Notes: generated from the sequence alone by a model not told the origin. A stretch of 64,000 nucleotides of DNA from Streptomyces agglomeratus (GCF_001746415.1 NZ_MEHJ01000001.1:2439001-2503000), one strand, 5' to 3'; shown: positions 53,386 through 62,692, counted from the stretch's first letter. Numbers and translations are program-made.

Positions 53386-54543
53386 CTAGCGCAGGCCCGT
53401 CGGGCGGCGCAGCGCGGCCTGGATCAGCCGGTCGACGAGTTCCGGGTACGACACCCCGGTCTCCTGCCACATCCGCGGGTACATGGAGATCGGCGTGAAG
53501 CCCGGCATCGTGTTGATCTCGTTGATGACGAACTCGCCGCTGTCGAGCAGGAAGAAGTCGGCCCGTACGAGACCCTCGCAGGACGCGGCGTCGAACGCGT
53601 CGACCGCGAGCTTCCGCACCTCGGCGGTCTGCTCCTCGGTCATCGGCGCGGGCACCAGGCCGGCCGCCGAGTCGATGTACTTCGCCTCGAAGTCGTAGAA
53701 GTCGTGGGACGTGACCGGCGGGATCTCGGCGGGCACGCTCGCGCGCGGTCCGTCCTCGAACTCCAGCACTCCGCACTCGATCTCACGGCCGCGCAGCAGC
53801 GACTCGACGAGGATCTTGGGGTCGTGGCGCCGGGCCTCCTCGATGGCCTCGTCGAGGCCGGAGAGGTCGTCGACCTTGGTGATGCCCATGGAGGAGCCGC
53901 CGCGGGCCGGCTTCACGAAGAGCGGCCAGCCGTGCTCGCCGGCGAAGTCGACGATCTTCTTCCGGGCGGCGGAAGGATCGTTTTCCCAGTCCCGGGGGCG
54001 GATGACCTCGTACGGGCCGACCGGCAGCCCGAAGGAGATGAACACCCGCTTCATGTACTCCTTGTCCTGGCCGACGGCCGAGGCGAGCACGCCGGAGCCG
54101 ACGTACGGGACACCGGAGAGCTCCAGGAGGCCCTGGAGGGTGCCGTCCTCGCCGTACGGGCCGTGCAGCATGGGGAAGACGACGTCGACCTCGCCCAGCG
54201 CCTTGGGCACCGAGCCCGGCTCGCTGAGGACGACTTCACGGTTGCCCGGATCGACCGAGAGGACGACGCCGCCCTCGGTCGACTCCGCGAGGCTCTCGAC
54301 GCTCGGCAGGGCCCGGTCGGCGATCGCCATCCGGTCGGGCTCGTCGGCGGTCAGCACCCAGCGGCCGTCCGTCGTGATCCCGATGGGCAGTACGTCGTAC
54401 TTCTCGCGGTCGATGGCCCGCAGTACGGCGCCGGCCGTGACGACCGAGATGGAGTGCTCGGAGCTGCGGCCGCCGAAAACGACGGCCACGCGCGGCTTGC
54501 GGGGCTCCTGCGCGGGGCTCTGGGGGAGGTTCTCGCTGCTCAT
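53386..54543 (-). CDS. ddl: D-alanine--D-alanine ligase
   Basis: 385 residues. ATP-grasp ligase making the D-Ala-D-Ala dipeptide for peptidoglycan. RVAVVFGGRSSEHSISV start motif; LHGPYGEDGTLQGLLEL; FVKPARGGSSMGITKV; RADFFLLDSGEFVINEINTM with metal ligands. Tail FTPISMYPRMWQETGVSYP is as in other Ddl proteins. Convergent with the DUF3515 gene. Confidence 0.97.
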   Translation of the reverse strand: MSSENLPQSPAQEPRKPRVAVVFGGRSSEHSISVVTAGAVLRAIDREKYDVLPIGITTDGRWVLTADEPDRMAIADRALPSVESLAESTEGGVVLSVDPGNREVVLSEPGSVPKALGEVDVVFPMLHGPYGEDGTLQGLLELSGVPYVGSGVLASAVGQDKEYMKRVFISFGLPVGPYEVIRPRDWENDPSAARKKIVDFAGEHGWPLFVKPARGGSSMGITKVDDLSGLDEAIEEARRHDPKILVESLLRGREIECGVLEFEDGPRASVPAEIPPVTSHDFYDFEAKYIDSAAGLVPAPMTEEQTAEVRKLAVDAFDAASCEGLVRADFFLLDSGEFVINEINTMPGFTPISMYPRMWQETGVSYPELVDRLIQAALRRPTGLR

Positions 54544-54689
54544 ATCGCGTTGAGACTACCGTGCACATCCGGCGCCGGGGAGTGCGGGCGCGGGCGCGGC
54601 GTGCTGCCCGGCTCCCCGGGGCCGGTGGCGGAGGCCGCCGCGGCGCCTCGAGGCCCGCGAAGCGGCGCGGGAGGTGCCCGGGGAAGGGA

Positions 54690-55703
54690 TCAGCGGCGCT
54701 CGGGCTTGGCGCTGCGAGACATCAGTTCCTTCAGCGCGACGATCGGCGGCTTCCCGTTGTGGACGATGTCGACGACCGTGTCCGTGATCGGCATGTCGAC
54801 GCCGTGGCGGCGGGCCAGATCGGCCACCGACTCGCAGGATTTGACCCCCTCGGCGGTCTGCCGGGTGACGGCGATGGTCTCTTCCAGCGTCATCCCGCGG
54901 CCCAGGTTGGTGCCGAAGGTGTGGTTGCGCGAGAGCGGCGACGAGCAGGTGGCGACCAGGTCGCCGAGGCCCGCGAGACCGGAGAAGGTGAGCGGGTCGG
55001 CGCCCATCGCCAGGCCCAGGCGGGTCGTTTCGGCGAGGCCGCGGGTGATGAGGGAGCCCTTGGCGTTGTCGCCGAGGCCCATGCCGTCCGCGATGCCGAC
55101 GGCGAGGCCGATGACGTTCTTGACGGCGCCGCCGAGTTCGCAGCCGACGACGTCGGTGTTGGTGTACGGGCGGAAGTACGGGGTGTGGCAGACGGACTGG
55201 AGCCGGGTGGCCACCGACTCGTCGCTGCACGCGACGACCGCGGCGGCGGGCATGCGGGCCGCGATCTCCTTGGCGAGGTTGGGGCCCGTCACCACGGCGA
55301 CCCGTTCGGCGGGCGCCTTGGCGACCTCCTCGATGACCTCGCTCATCCGCTTGGCGGTGCCGAGTTCGACGCCCTTCATCAGGGAGACGAGGACGGTGTC
55401 GGAGGGCAGCACCGGCGCCCAGGCGGCGAGGTTGACGCGCAGGGTCTGCGAGGGGACGGCGAGCACCGTGAAGTCGGCGCCCTCGGCGGCCTCGGCCGGG
55501 TCGGTGGTGGCGCGCAGCGAGGGGGGCAGCTCGACACCCGGGAAATAGTCCGGGTTCGTACGGCCGTTGTTGATGGCGTCGGCGACTTCCGCGCGGCGGC
55601 CCCACAGGGTCACCTCGCAGCCCGCGTCGGCCAGCACCATGCCGAAGGCCGTGCCCCAGGAGCCTGTTCCGAATACGGCCGCCTTGACCGGCTGGCGTGT
55701 CAC
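54690..55703 (-). CDS. gpsA: Glycerol-3-phosphate dehydrogenase [NAD(P)+]
   Basis: 337 residues. Makes glycerol-3-phosphate for phospholipids. AAVFGTGSWGTAFGMVLADAG is the NAD(P) fold; SLMKGVELGTAKRMSEV; GPNLAKEIAARMPAAAV; GAVKNVIGLAVGIADGMGLG; GLAGLGDLVATCSSPLSRN. GTG at 55703 overlaps the plsC stop by 4 bases (GTGA), so translation is coupled: together they make lysophosphatidic/phosphatidic acid precursors. Confidence 0.97.
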   Translation of the reverse strand: MTRQPVKAAVFGTGSWGTAFGMVLADAGCEVTLWGRRAEVADAINNGRTNPDYFPGVELPPSLRATTDPAEAAEGADFTVLAVPSQTLRVNLAAWAPVLPSDTVLVSLMKGVELGTAKRMSEVIEEVAKAPAERVAVVTGPNLAKEIAARMPAAAVVACSDESVATRLQSVCHTPYFRPYTNTDVVGCELGGAVKNVIGLAVGIADGMGLGDNAKGSLITRGLAETTRLGLAMGADPLTFSGLAGLGDLVATCSSPLSRNHTFGTNLGRGMTLEETIAVTRQTAEGVKSCESVADLARRHGVDMPITDTVVDIVHNGKPPIVALKELMSRSAKPERR

Positions 55704-56452
55704 TTTGCGTTCTCTCCCTCGGCTTTGCGCCGCTGCTGCGCGCGCGCCCTGCGGTGGTCGTACAGCGTGGCGGGCGCGGGCTCGCCGCGCAGCTCGGCCA
55801 GCTGCCGCGTGATGGCGGACATGATGGCCTCGGTCGCCTCGCGCAGCACTTCGGGCGTCGGTTCCTTGTCGTAGAACCGGTCGAGGTCGACCGGCGGACC
55901 CGCCTGCACCTGAAGCGTCTTGCGCGGGAAGAGCCGAAGCTTGTTCTCCTTGGCGTACGGCGGCATGGCCAAGTTGGCGCCCCACTGGGCGACCGGAATG
56001 ACGGGGGCCTTCGTCATGAGGGCCACGCGTGCCGCACCGGTCTTTCCCGCCATCGGCCACATGTCGGGGTCGCGGGTGAGCGTGCCTTCGGGGTAGAAGG
56101 CGACGCATTCGCCGCGCCGGATGGCGTCGACCGCCGCGCGGAAGGCGTCGAGCGCGTCGGTGGTCTCGCGGTAGACGGGGATCTGGCCCGTACCGCGCAG
56201 CATCATCCCGACGAAGGGCGTCTTGAAGAGGCCCGCCTTGGCCAGCAGCCGGGGAACGCGTCCGGTGTTGAACTGGAAGTGCCCGTAGGAGAGCGGGTCC
56301 AGGTACGAGTTGTGATTGACCGCGGTGATGAATCCGCCCTCGGCCGGAATGTTCTCCATTCCTCGCCAGTCCCGCTTGAACAGAACCACCAGCGGCGGTT
56401 TTGCGATGACCGCCGCCAGGCGGTACCAGAAGCCGATTCTGCGGCGGGACAC
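55700..56452 (-). CDS. plsC: 1-acyl-glycerol-3-phosphate acyltransferase, PlsC-like
   Basis: 250 residues. The acyltransferase motif NHNSYLDP (His47, Asp52) and FYPEGTLTRDPDM (substrate site) are present, with a short hydrophobic N-terminal segment (LAAVIAKPPLVVLF). GTG at 56452 follows GAGGAAGG. Forms an operon with gpsA. Acyl donor specificity unknown. Confidence 0.93.
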   Translation of the reverse strand: MSRRRIGFWYRLAAVIAKPPLVVLFKRDWRGMENIPAEGGFITAVNHNSYLDPLSYGHFQFNTGRVPRLLAKAGLFKTPFVGMMLRGTGQIPVYRETTDALDAFRAAVDAIRRGECVAFYPEGTLTRDPDMWPMAGKTGAARVALMTKAPVIPVAQWGANLAMPPYAKENKLRLFPRKTLQVQAGPPVDLDRFYDKEPTPEVLREATEAIMSAITRQLAELRGEPAPATLYDHRRARAQQRRKAEGENAK

Positions 56453-56599
56453 TCGGACACCTTCCTCTAGGACCGGGCTGCTTGTACGTATGTGCCTGGT
56501 CAGCCGCACAAGTGTCGCGCCAGGTCCCCTGTCTGTCGAGAACACCGTACGCCCCGGGCCGGGCCCCGGACCCCGTGCCCGCCGTACCCGCAGGCCACA

Positions 56600-57499
56600 A
56601 TGGGGCCCGACGCGCACTGGACGGAGGACTGGCCACTGAACACGCTCCGGACCGCTCCCTGGTCCCTGGTCGTCCCTCTGAAGCCCTTGGTGCTGGCCAA
56701 GAGCAGGCTCGCCCGGTCGGCGGGCGACGCCCTGCGCCGGAGGCTCGCTCTGGCCTTCGCCGAGGACACCGTGGCCGCCGTGCTGGCCTGCGAGGCCGTA
56801 CGGGATGTGGTGGTCGTCACGGACGACGGCCCGGCGGGCGCCGCGCTGGCCGCGCTCGGCGCGCGCATCACGCCGGACACCCCGGCGGCGGGTCTCAACG
56901 CGGCTCTGGCACACGGGGCACGCACGGTGCGGGCCGGACGCCCCGGCGCGGCCGTCGCGGCGCTGAATGCGGATCTTCCCGCTCTGCGGCCGGCCGAATT
57001 GCAGCAAGTGCTCGATTATGCGGCCGTATTTCCCCGCGCATTTCTGGCTGATGCGACCGGAATCGGTACGACACTGCTTTCCGCGGCTCCGGGGGTGGAA
57101 TTGGCGCCGTTCTTCGGCGGCCCTTCGCGGGCCCGGCATTCGGCCGCGGGAGCCCGGGAAATACCGCTCGCCGGAGTCGATTCCGTACGCCAGGACGTGG
57201 ACACCGGCGACGATCTGCGGGCGGCGCTGGCGCTCGGCGTGGGCCCGCGCACGGCCCGGCTGAGCGGGGCGGTCACCGGAAGATACGCTGCGGTCATGCA
57301 GGCGACCGCGTACACGTACGACTCCGAGACCCGCAGCGGCAGTGTGCTGCTGGACGACGGCACCCCGGTGGACTTCGACGCCACGGCCTTCGACGCGGGC
57401 GGCCTGCGGCTGCTGCGTCCCGGGCAGCGGGTGCGGATCGAGGGCGAGGGCGAGGGCGCGGGCCTGCGCATCACCCTGGTGACGCTGCAGACCTTCTGA
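56600..57499 (+). CDS. cofC: 2-phospho-L-lactate guanylyltransferase CofC with C-terminal extension
   Basis: 299 residues. CofC domain: SLVVPLKPLVLAKSRLA, VVVVTDDGPAGAALAALG, ALNADLPALRPAELQQVL, PSRARHSAAGAREIPLAG and RQDVDTGDDLRAALALG. It activates a three-carbon phosphoacid for cofactor F420. After the usual end (near GVGPRTARLSG) about 68 residues form a separate small beta-rich domain beginning MQATAYTYDSETRSGSVL. An internal ATG at 57295 with GGAAGA upstream could start that domain as its own gene. Start at 56600 is the best available, without strong ribosome site. Confidence 0.85.
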   Translation: MGPDAHWTEDWPLNTLRTAPWSLVVPLKPLVLAKSRLARSAGDALRRRLALAFAEDTVAAVLACEAVRDVVVVTDDGPAGAALAALGARITPDTPAAGLNAALAHGARTVRAGRPGAAVAALNADLPALRPAELQQVLDYAAVFPRAFLADATGIGTTLLSAAPGVELAPFFGGPSRARHSAAGAREIPLAGVDSVRQDVDTGDDLRAALALGVGPRTARLSGAVTGRYAAVMQATAYTYDSETRSGSVLLDDGTPVDFDATAFDAGGLRLLRPGQRVRIEGEGEGAGLRITLVTLQTF

Positions 57500-57621
57500 G
57501 GAAGGGCCGGCCGCACCGCCCGGCGGGCTGTCCGGGACCGGCCCGGCGGGCTCTGCCCGGTCCCGGCCGGGGCACGGGCTCGCGGCCCTTGCCGGCGGCT
57601 CCCTGCGCCCAGGACGCACCG

Positions 57622-57653
57622 CGGGCCGGGCTCCCCGGAGGGAGCCCGGCCCG
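57622..57653. terminator. Bidirectional terminator between cofC and hupS
   Basis: Perfect 14-bp arms (57622-57635 and 57640-57653) around CGGA, between convergent stops at 57499 and 57678. Confidence 0.8.
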
Positions 57654-57677
57654 GCGCGTGGATCGTTGCCGCCCCGG

Positions 57678-58367
57678 CTACTTCCCGGCGGCGGTCTTCT
57701 TCGCGGTGGTCTTGCGCGCCGTGGCCTTCTTGGCGGGCGCCTTCTTCGCGGTGGCCTTCTTGGCCGGCGCGGTCGTCTTCGCGGCGGTCTTCTTGGCGGC
57801 GGGCGTGGCCTTCTTGGCGCCGGCCGTCTTCTTCGCCGTCGCCGTCGTCTTCTTGGCGGTGGCGGTGGTCTTCTTGGCGGCGGCCGTGGTCTTCTTGGCC
57901 GGGGCCGCCTTCTTCGCGGCGGCCGTGGTCTTCTTGGCCGGAGCCGCCTTCTTCGCGGGGGTCGTCTTCTTGGCGGCGGCCCGCTTGGTGGCCGCCTTCT
58001 TGGCCGCGGACTTGGCAATGGTGGGGGCCGGGCCCGAAAGGCTGCCCTTGGGCGCCTTCTTGACGGCGACCTCGCCACCCTTGGGGAGCTTCTTCGAGCC
58101 GCTGACCAGGTCCTTGAAGCCCTGACCTGCACGGAAGCGCGGAACCGAGGTCTTCTTGACCCGTACCCGCTCGCCCGTCTGCGGGTTGCGGGCGTAACGG
58201 GCCGGACGGTCGACCTTCTCGAACGATCCGAAGCCGGTGACCGACACACGGTCGCCGGCGACCACTGCACGGACGATCGCGTCGAGTACCGCGTCGACCG
58301 CGTCCGCGGCCTGCTGACGGCCGCCGACCTTGTCTGCAATCGCTTCTACGAGCTGCGCCTTGTTCAC
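57678..58367 (-). CDS. hupS: HU-family nucleoid protein with lysine-rich tail (HupS-like)
   Basis: 229 residues. Residues 1-95 are a normal HU fold: [40 protein letters not shown] and [17 protein letters not shown]. The remaining 130 residues are Lys/Ala/Thr/Pro repeats ([12 protein letters not shown]) like histone H1 tails. This is the actinobacterial HupS type linked to spore nucleoid compaction in Streptomyces. ATG at 58367, preceded by an AT-rich leader that is unusual for this genome (58425-58450), a likely promoter. Confidence 0.96.
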   Translation of the reverse strand: MNKAQLVEAIADKVGGRQQAADAVDAVLDAIVRAVVAGDRVSVTGFGSFEKVDRPARYARNPQTGERVRVKKTSVPRFRAGQGFKDLVSGSKKLPKGGEVAVKKAPKGSLSGPAPTIAKSAAKKAATKRAAAKKTTPAKKAAPAKKTTAAAKKAAPAKKTTAAAKKTTATAKKTTATAKKTAGAKKATPAAKKTAAKTTAPAKKATAKKAPAKKATARKTTAKKTAAGK

Positions 58368-58510
58368 GTCTTCCCCTTCGGAGACATTGCCAGAACGAAT
58401 GTGTTCAAGCTTTTTCGCACGTTAGGCAGATATATACCGCAAATCAAACACGAAACGGGCTAATCACCCTAGTGCCGCAACGAAGTAGACCTTGAGGACT
58501 TCCACAGGTC

Positions 58511-58738
58511 TCAGTCACCTTCAGGGAATCGACCCTCATCGAGGTCCTTCATCAACCTGTCCAGGCGCCTTGCCGCATCGGCGAGATCGTGTTTCGCCGC
58601 AGCCGTTATGACCAGCAGCTTCCGGGTCAGCGCCATCCGTACGCCCTCCGGGACTTGCAGTGTGCGCACCCTTGTGTGTGCTTCTTTCAACCGGTCCGCG
58701 ACCACCTCATAGAGCTTGAGTTGGCTGTCGCGTTCCAT
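58511..58738 (-). CDS. Small conserved helical protein
   Basis: 75 residues. ERDSQLKLYEVVADRLKEAH and RVRTLQVPEGVRMALTRKLL, then DLADAARRLDRLMKDLDEG: all-helical. ATG at 58738 with a weak ribosome site. Lies upstream of hupS in the usual Streptomyces order; function unknown. Confidence 0.8.
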   Translation of the reverse strand: MERDSQLKLYEVVADRLKEAHTRVRTLQVPEGVRMALTRKLLVITAAAKHDLADAARRLDRLMKDLDEGRFPEGD

Positions 58739-58930
58739 GCACCGATTGTGCCATCTGGGGCGAGTTGTCGCCTCCGGCGGGGGCAACTAATGGAATCCGG
58801 GCGGCCAAAAGACGCCCTGGACACCGACGGCTCCGTTCTCATCTTCCTCACGTACCACCGGAGTTGCCCCCCAAACACACCGATGCCCCCCACCGCGGAC
58901 GGCAGGGGGCAACAGAGTGATGCGAAGGCG

Positions 58931-59530
58931 TCAGACCTGCACCGTACTGGGCTTGAACGACGGCCTCGCGGCCTCGTAGGCGGCGATGGACGGCTCGTTC
59001 TGGAGGGTGATGCTGATGTCGTCCAGACCATTCAGCAGCCGCCAGCGGGCATTCTCGTCAAGTTCAAAATCAGCCGTAATGCCTTCGGCACGGACTTGAC
59101 GGTCCTGGAGGTCCACCGTGATCTCCGCCGTGGGGTCGGCGTCGACCAGGTCCCAGAGGGCGTCCACGGTCTGCTGGTCCAGTACGACCGTCAGCAGGCC
59201 GTTCTTGAGCGAGTTGCCGCGGAAGATGTCCGCGAACCGCGAGGAGATCACGGTTTTGAAGCCGTAGTTCTGGAGGGCCCACACGGCGTGCTCGCGCGAG
59301 GAGCCGGTGCCGAAGTCCGGGCCGGCGACCAGAACGGTGGCACCTTCCCGCTCCGGGCGGTTGAGCACGAACTGCGGGTCCTTGCGCCATGCCTCGAAGA
59401 GCCCGTCCTCGAAACCGTCGCGGGTGACCTTCTTCAGCCAGTGGGCCGGGATGATCTGGTCGGTGTCCACGTTGCTGCGGCGCAGCGGAACGGCCCGGCC
59501 GGTGTGTGCGGTGAAAGCTTCCATTGCCAT
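58931..59530 (-). CDS. leuD: 3-isopropylmalate dehydratase small subunit
   Basis: 199 residues. Swivel domain of isopropylmalate isomerase in leucine synthesis. [41 protein letters not shown] and [11 protein letters not shown] are family signatures. ATG at 59530, five bases after leuC. Confidence 0.97.
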   Translation of the reverse strand: MAMEAFTAHTGRAVPLRRSNVDTDQIIPAHWLKKVTRDGFEDGLFEAWRKDPQFVLNRPEREGATVLVAGPDFGTGSSREHAVWALQNYGFKTVISSRFADIFRGNSLKNGLLTVVLDQQTVDALWDLVDADPTAEITVDLQDRQVRAEGITADFELDENARWRLLNGLDDISITLQNEPSIAAYEAARPSFKPSTVQV

Positions 59531-59535
59531 GATGC

Positions 59536-60960
59536 TCAGGCCTCCACGAGCGTCGGAGCGTCGGACAGGTCGACGGGCGCGGCCAGGTGGCCCAGCACCG
59601 CCGTCGCGGCGGCGACCTGCGGCGACACCAGGTGGGTGCGGCCGCCCTTGCCCTGCCTGCCCTCGAAGTTGCGGTTGGAGGTGGACGCGGAGCGCTCACC
59701 GGGGGCCAGCTGGTCGGGGTTCATGCCCAGGCACATCGAGCAGCCCGCGTGCCGCCATTCGGCCCCGGCGGCCGTGAACACCTTGTCCAGGCCCTCTTCG
59801 ATGGCCTGGAGGGCGACCCGCACGGAACCCGGGACGACGAGCATCCGTACGCCGTCGGCGACTTTGCGGCCGTCCATCAGCGCGGCCGCGGCCCGCAGGT
59901 CCTCGATGCGGCCGTTGGTGCACGAACCTACGAAGACGGTGTCGACCTTGATGTCGCGCAGCGGCTGTCCCGCGGTCAACCCCATGTACTCCAGGGCCTT
60001 TTCGGCGGCGAAGCGCTCCGAAGGGTCCTCGTACGAAGCAGGGTCGGGGACGTTCGCCGACAGCGGCGCGCCCTGGCCGGGGTTGGTGCCCCAGGTGACG
60101 AACGGCGCCAGTTCGGCGGCGTCGATGACGACCTCCGCGTCGAAGACGGCGTCGTCGTCGGTGCGCAGCGTCTGCCAGTAGGCGACGGCGGCGTCCCAGT
60201 CCTCGCCCTTCGGGGCGTGCGCACGGCCCTGGAGGTAGTCGAAGGTGGTCCGGTCGGGGGCGATCATGCCCGCACGGGCGCCGGCCTCGATCGACATGTT
60301 GCAGATGGTCATCCGGGCCTCCATCGAGAGCTTCTCGATGGCGGAACCGCGGTATTCGAGTACGTAGCCCTGACCGCCGCCGGTGCCGATCTTCGCGATG
60401 ATCGCCAGGATCAGGTCCTTGGCGGTTACGTCGGCGGGCAGTTCGCCCTCGACCGTGATCGCCATGGTCTTCGGCGGGGCCATCGGCAGGGTCTGGGTGG
60501 CCAGCACGTGCTCCACCTGCGACGTACCGATGCCGAAGGCCAGCGCGCCGAACGCGCCGTGCGTGGAGGTGTGGCTGTCGCCGCAGACCACGGTGGTGCC
60601 GGGCTGGGTCAGGCCCAGCTGCGGTCCCACCACGTGGACGACGCCCTGCTCGACGTCGCCGAGCGGGTGCAGCCGTACGCCGAAGTCCGCGCAGTTCTTG
60701 CGCAGCGTCTCCAGCTGGACCCGGGAGACCGGGTCCGCGATCGGCTTGTCGATGTCGAGGGTCGGAGTGTTGTGATCCTCGGTGGCGATGGTGAGGTCGA
60801 GCCGCCGCACCTGGCGGCCGCTCTTGCGGAGGCCGTCGAAGGCCTGCGGGCTGGTCACCTCGTGCAGCAGGTGCAGATCGATGAAGAGGAGGTCCGGCTC
60901 GCCCTCGGCGCGCCTGACGACATGGTCGTCCCAGACCTTCTCCGCAAGTGTCCTACCCAT
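59536..60960 (-). CDS. leuC: 3-isopropylmalate dehydratase large subunit
   Basis: 474 residues. Aconitase-family subunit with a 4Fe-4S cluster: [15 protein letters not shown] supplies one cysteine, and [14 protein letters not shown] the other two. [18 protein letters not shown] is the substrate region. ATG at 60960. Divergent from ndgR, with a candidate operator between them. Confidence 0.98.
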   Translation of the reverse strand: MGRTLAEKVWDDHVVRRAEGEPDLLFIDLHLLHEVTSPQAFDGLRKSGRQVRRLDLTIATEDHNTPTLDIDKPIADPVSRVQLETLRKNCADFGVRLHPLGDVEQGVVHVVGPQLGLTQPGTTVVCGDSHTSTHGAFGALAFGIGTSQVEHVLATQTLPMAPPKTMAITVEGELPADVTAKDLILAIIAKIGTGGGQGYVLEYRGSAIEKLSMEARMTICNMSIEAGARAGMIAPDRTTFDYLQGRAHAPKGEDWDAAVAYWQTLRTDDDAVFDAEVVIDAAELAPFVTWGTNPGQGAPLSANVPDPASYEDPSERFAAEKALEYMGLTAGQPLRDIKVDTVFVGSCTNGRIEDLRAAAALMDGRKVADGVRMLVVPGSVRVALQAIEEGLDKVFTAAGAEWRHAGCSMCLGMNPDQLAPGERSASTSNRNFEGRQGKGGRTHLVSPQVAAATAVLGHLAAPVDLSDAPTLVEA

Positions 60961-61100
60961 CGCTTTCCCTTCGACCGGCGTCTTCGCCGGCCCATCTAGA
61001 GATCGGATCGCCCCCGCTGAACCCCCGTGCGGGGCGGTGGCTTGCTGAGCCGTTGTGCGGCCTCACTACAGATTCGCAAGTTCCCGGAAAAATTGAACTT

Positions 61101-61121
61101 GCGTTTCACAGAGTGAGACGC
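61101..61121. promoter_or_regulatory. Candidate NdgR/IclR operator
   Basis: GCGTTTCAC and GTGAGACGC pair at 8 of 9 positions around AGA, 13 bases upstream of the ndgR ATG and between divergent ndgR and leuC. NdgR is known in Streptomyces to control leuCD, so this is the natural site. Confidence 0.6.
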
Positions 61122-61133
61122 GAGTATCGACGC

Positions 61134-61853
61134 ATGGACAACTCTAGCGGCGTCGGCGTTCTCGACAAGGCAGCTCTGGTATTGAGCGCACTGGAGTCCG
61201 GTCCGGCCACCCTCGCCGGGCTGGTCGCGGCGACAGGGCTCGCACGACCCACGGCACATCGCCTTGCCGTGGCACTGGAACACCACCGGATGGTGGCGAG
61301 GGACATGCAGGGCCGGTTCATCCTCGGTCCGCGGCTGTCGGAGCTCTCCGCGGCGGCGGGCGAGGACCGGCTGCTGGCGACGGCCGGCCCCGTACTGACG
61401 CACCTGCGCGACGTGACCGGCGAGAGCGCGCAGCTCTACCGCCGGCAGGGCGACATGCGCATCTGCGTCGCGGCGGCCGAGCGCCTGTCCGGACTGCGGG
61501 ACACCGTCCCGGTGGGCTCCACGCTCACCATGAAGGCGGGCTCCTCCGCCCAGATCCTGATGGCCTGGGAGGAGCCGGAGCGGCTGCACCGGGGCCTCCA
61601 GGGCGCCCGCTTCACGGCGACGGCGCTGTCCGGCGTACGCCGCCGGGGCTGGGCCCAGTCGATCGGCGAGCGGGAGCCGGGCGTGGCGTCGGTGTCCGCG
61701 CCGGTGCGCGGGCCGTCGAACCGCGTGGTCGCGGCCGTCTCGGTATCCGGACCGATCGAGCGCCTGACCCGCCACCCGGGCCGGATGCACGCCCAGGCGG
61801 TCATCGACTCGGCGGCCCGCCTCTCCGAGGCGCTGCGCCGCTCGGGCGGCTGA
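61134..61853 (+). CDS. ndgR: IclR-family regulator NdgR
   Basis: 239 residues. Winged helix (LAGLVAATGLARPTAHRLAV), then the IclR effector domain (VGSTLTMKAGSSAQILMAW, REPGVASVSAPVRGPSNRVV). NdgR regulates leucine synthesis and amino-acid-dependent growth in Streptomyces. ATG at 61134 lacks a ribosome site, so the mRNA may be leaderless. Followed by an 18-bp perfect hairpin terminator. Confidence 0.94.
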   Translation: MDNSSGVGVLDKAALVLSALESGPATLAGLVAATGLARPTAHRLAVALEHHRMVARDMQGRFILGPRLSELSAAAGEDRLLATAGPVLTHLRDVTGESAQLYRRQGDMRICVAAAERLSGLRDTVPVGSTLTMKAGSSAQILMAWEEPERLHRGLQGARFTATALSGVRRRGWAQSIGEREPGVASVSAPVRGPSNRVVAAVSVSGPIERLTRHPGRMHAQAVIDSAARLSEALRRSGG

Positions 61854-61906
61854 GCCGGACCGAAGAGCGGACGCCGGGGTGCGGCTCGCTCGCGGCGCCG
61901 CCCCGA

Positions 61907-61944
61907 ACGCCGGCAGGGGCCGTGTTCACGGCCCCTGCCGGCGT
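61907..61944 (+). terminator. Terminator of ndgR
   Basis: Perfect 18-bp arms (61907-61924 and 61927-61944) with a 2-base loop, followed by TTTCC. Confidence 0.85.
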
Positions 61945-62047
61945 TTCCGTCGCTCCCGGCCCCGAACTCGGGCCCCGAGAGGCCCGGTTCGACGTACGCG
62001 AGGTTCGGTGACGGGCGGATGCCGGTCGACGGGTGCGACCACATGCG

Positions 62048-62080
62048 AGAAGGCCCTCCGCGTAGTGCGGAGGGCCTTCT
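62048..62080 (-). terminator. Terminator of the tRNA cluster
   Basis: Perfect 14-bp arms (62048-62061 and 62067-62080) around GTAGT, eight bases beyond the last tRNA on the minus strand. Works in either direction; on the minus strand CTTCTCG follows. Confidence 0.85.
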
Positions 62081-62087
62081 CTGTACG

Positions 62088-62160
62088 TACCCCCGACCGG
62101 ATTCGAACCGGCGCTACCGCCTTGAGAGGGCGGCGTGCTAGGCCGCTACACAACGGGGGC
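62088..62160 (-). tRNA. tRNA-Glu (CTC)
   Basis: 73 bases, cloverleaf with acceptor GCCCCCG, D-arm, anticodon loop CTCTCAA and T-loop GGTTCGAATCC. Anticodon CTC reads GAG. CCA is not encoded. First of three identical Glu copies in the window, last on the minus-strand transcript. Confidence 0.97.
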
Positions 62161-62182
62161 CTTGCAGAATTAGCTCTGCGAG

Positions 62183-62254
62183 CTGGGCTACCAGGACTCG
62201 AACCTAGACTAAGGGAACCAGAAACCCTCGTGCTGCCAATTACACCATAGCCCA
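62183..62254 (-). tRNA. tRNA-Gln (CTG), copy 1
   Basis: 72 bases, acceptor TGGGCTA, T-loop GGTTCGAGTCC, anticodon CTG (reads CAG). The anticodon stem has AGGGT/TCCCT. It differs from copy 2 by one compensatory base-pair swap. Confidence 0.96.
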
Positions 62255-62285
62255 AAATGGTTTAGACCAATATGGTTTCAACCCG

Positions 62286-62358
62286 TACCCCCGACCGGAT
62301 TCGAACCGGCGCTACCGCCTTGAGAGGGCGGCGTGCTAGGCCGCTACACAACGGGGGC
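62286..62358 (-). tRNA. tRNA-Glu (CTC)
   Basis: 73 bases, identical to the copies at 62088 and 62422. No CCA encoded. Part of the five-gene tRNA cluster on the minus strand. Confidence 0.97.
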
Positions 62359-62421
62359 CCTAGCGATCCTCGCGTCAGCGCATCCGGGAGCGACCCGAAG
62401 GCGATGGAAAGAAAGGATCTG

Positions 62422-62494
62422 TACCCCCGACCGGATTCGAACCGGCGCTACCGCCTTGAGAGGGCGGCGTGCTAGGCCGCTACACAACGGGGGC
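62422..62494 (-). tRNA. tRNA-Glu (CTC)
   Basis: 73 bases, identical to the other two Glu copies. Separated from the next by 63 bases (to the left) of ordinary sequence. Confidence 0.97.
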
Positions 62495-62533
62495 CTTGCA
62501 GAGTGCTGCATGTACTTCAACAGCTCCTGCGAG

Positions 62534-62605
62534 CTGGGCTACCAGGACTCGAACCTAGACTAACGGAACCAGAAACCGTCGTGCTGCCAATTACACCATA
62601 GCCCA
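62534..62605 (-). tRNA. tRNA-Gln (CTG), copy 2
   Basis: 72 bases, same body as copy 1 but with ACGGT/TCCGT in the anticodon stem. First gene of the cluster on the minus strand, preceded by a GC hairpin. Confidence 0.96.
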
Positions 62606-62612
62606 CCAAAAC

Positions 62613-62640
62613 ACAACCCCCTGGTGGGGGTTTGTTTGGT
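62613..62640 (-). terminator. Terminator-like hairpin between the HAD gene and the tRNA cluster
   Basis: AACCCCC-TGGT-GGGGGTT core with ragged A/T-rich flanks, followed on the minus strand by TGTGTTTTGG and then the tRNA-Gln 5' end. It probably ends the HAD hydrolase transcript; the tRNA precursor must start after or run through it. Confidence 0.5.
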
Positions 62641-62692
62641 TTGCGCTTCCCGGCCAGACCTTTCGGCCCTCGCGGGCGGCGCAGAAAGAACA

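Noticed and set aside
57700-58010. Short repeats in the hupS gene as a variable tandem repeat or CRISPR-like array
   Set aside because: They encode the [12 protein letters not shown] tail in frame, and unit lengths vary; this is a protein repeat.
62088-62605. tRNA cluster as attachment site of the 10.8-kb element
   Set aside because: No tRNA-like repeat flanks the element; the only flanking match is the CAP gene end, and the tRNA cluster lies 22 kb away.
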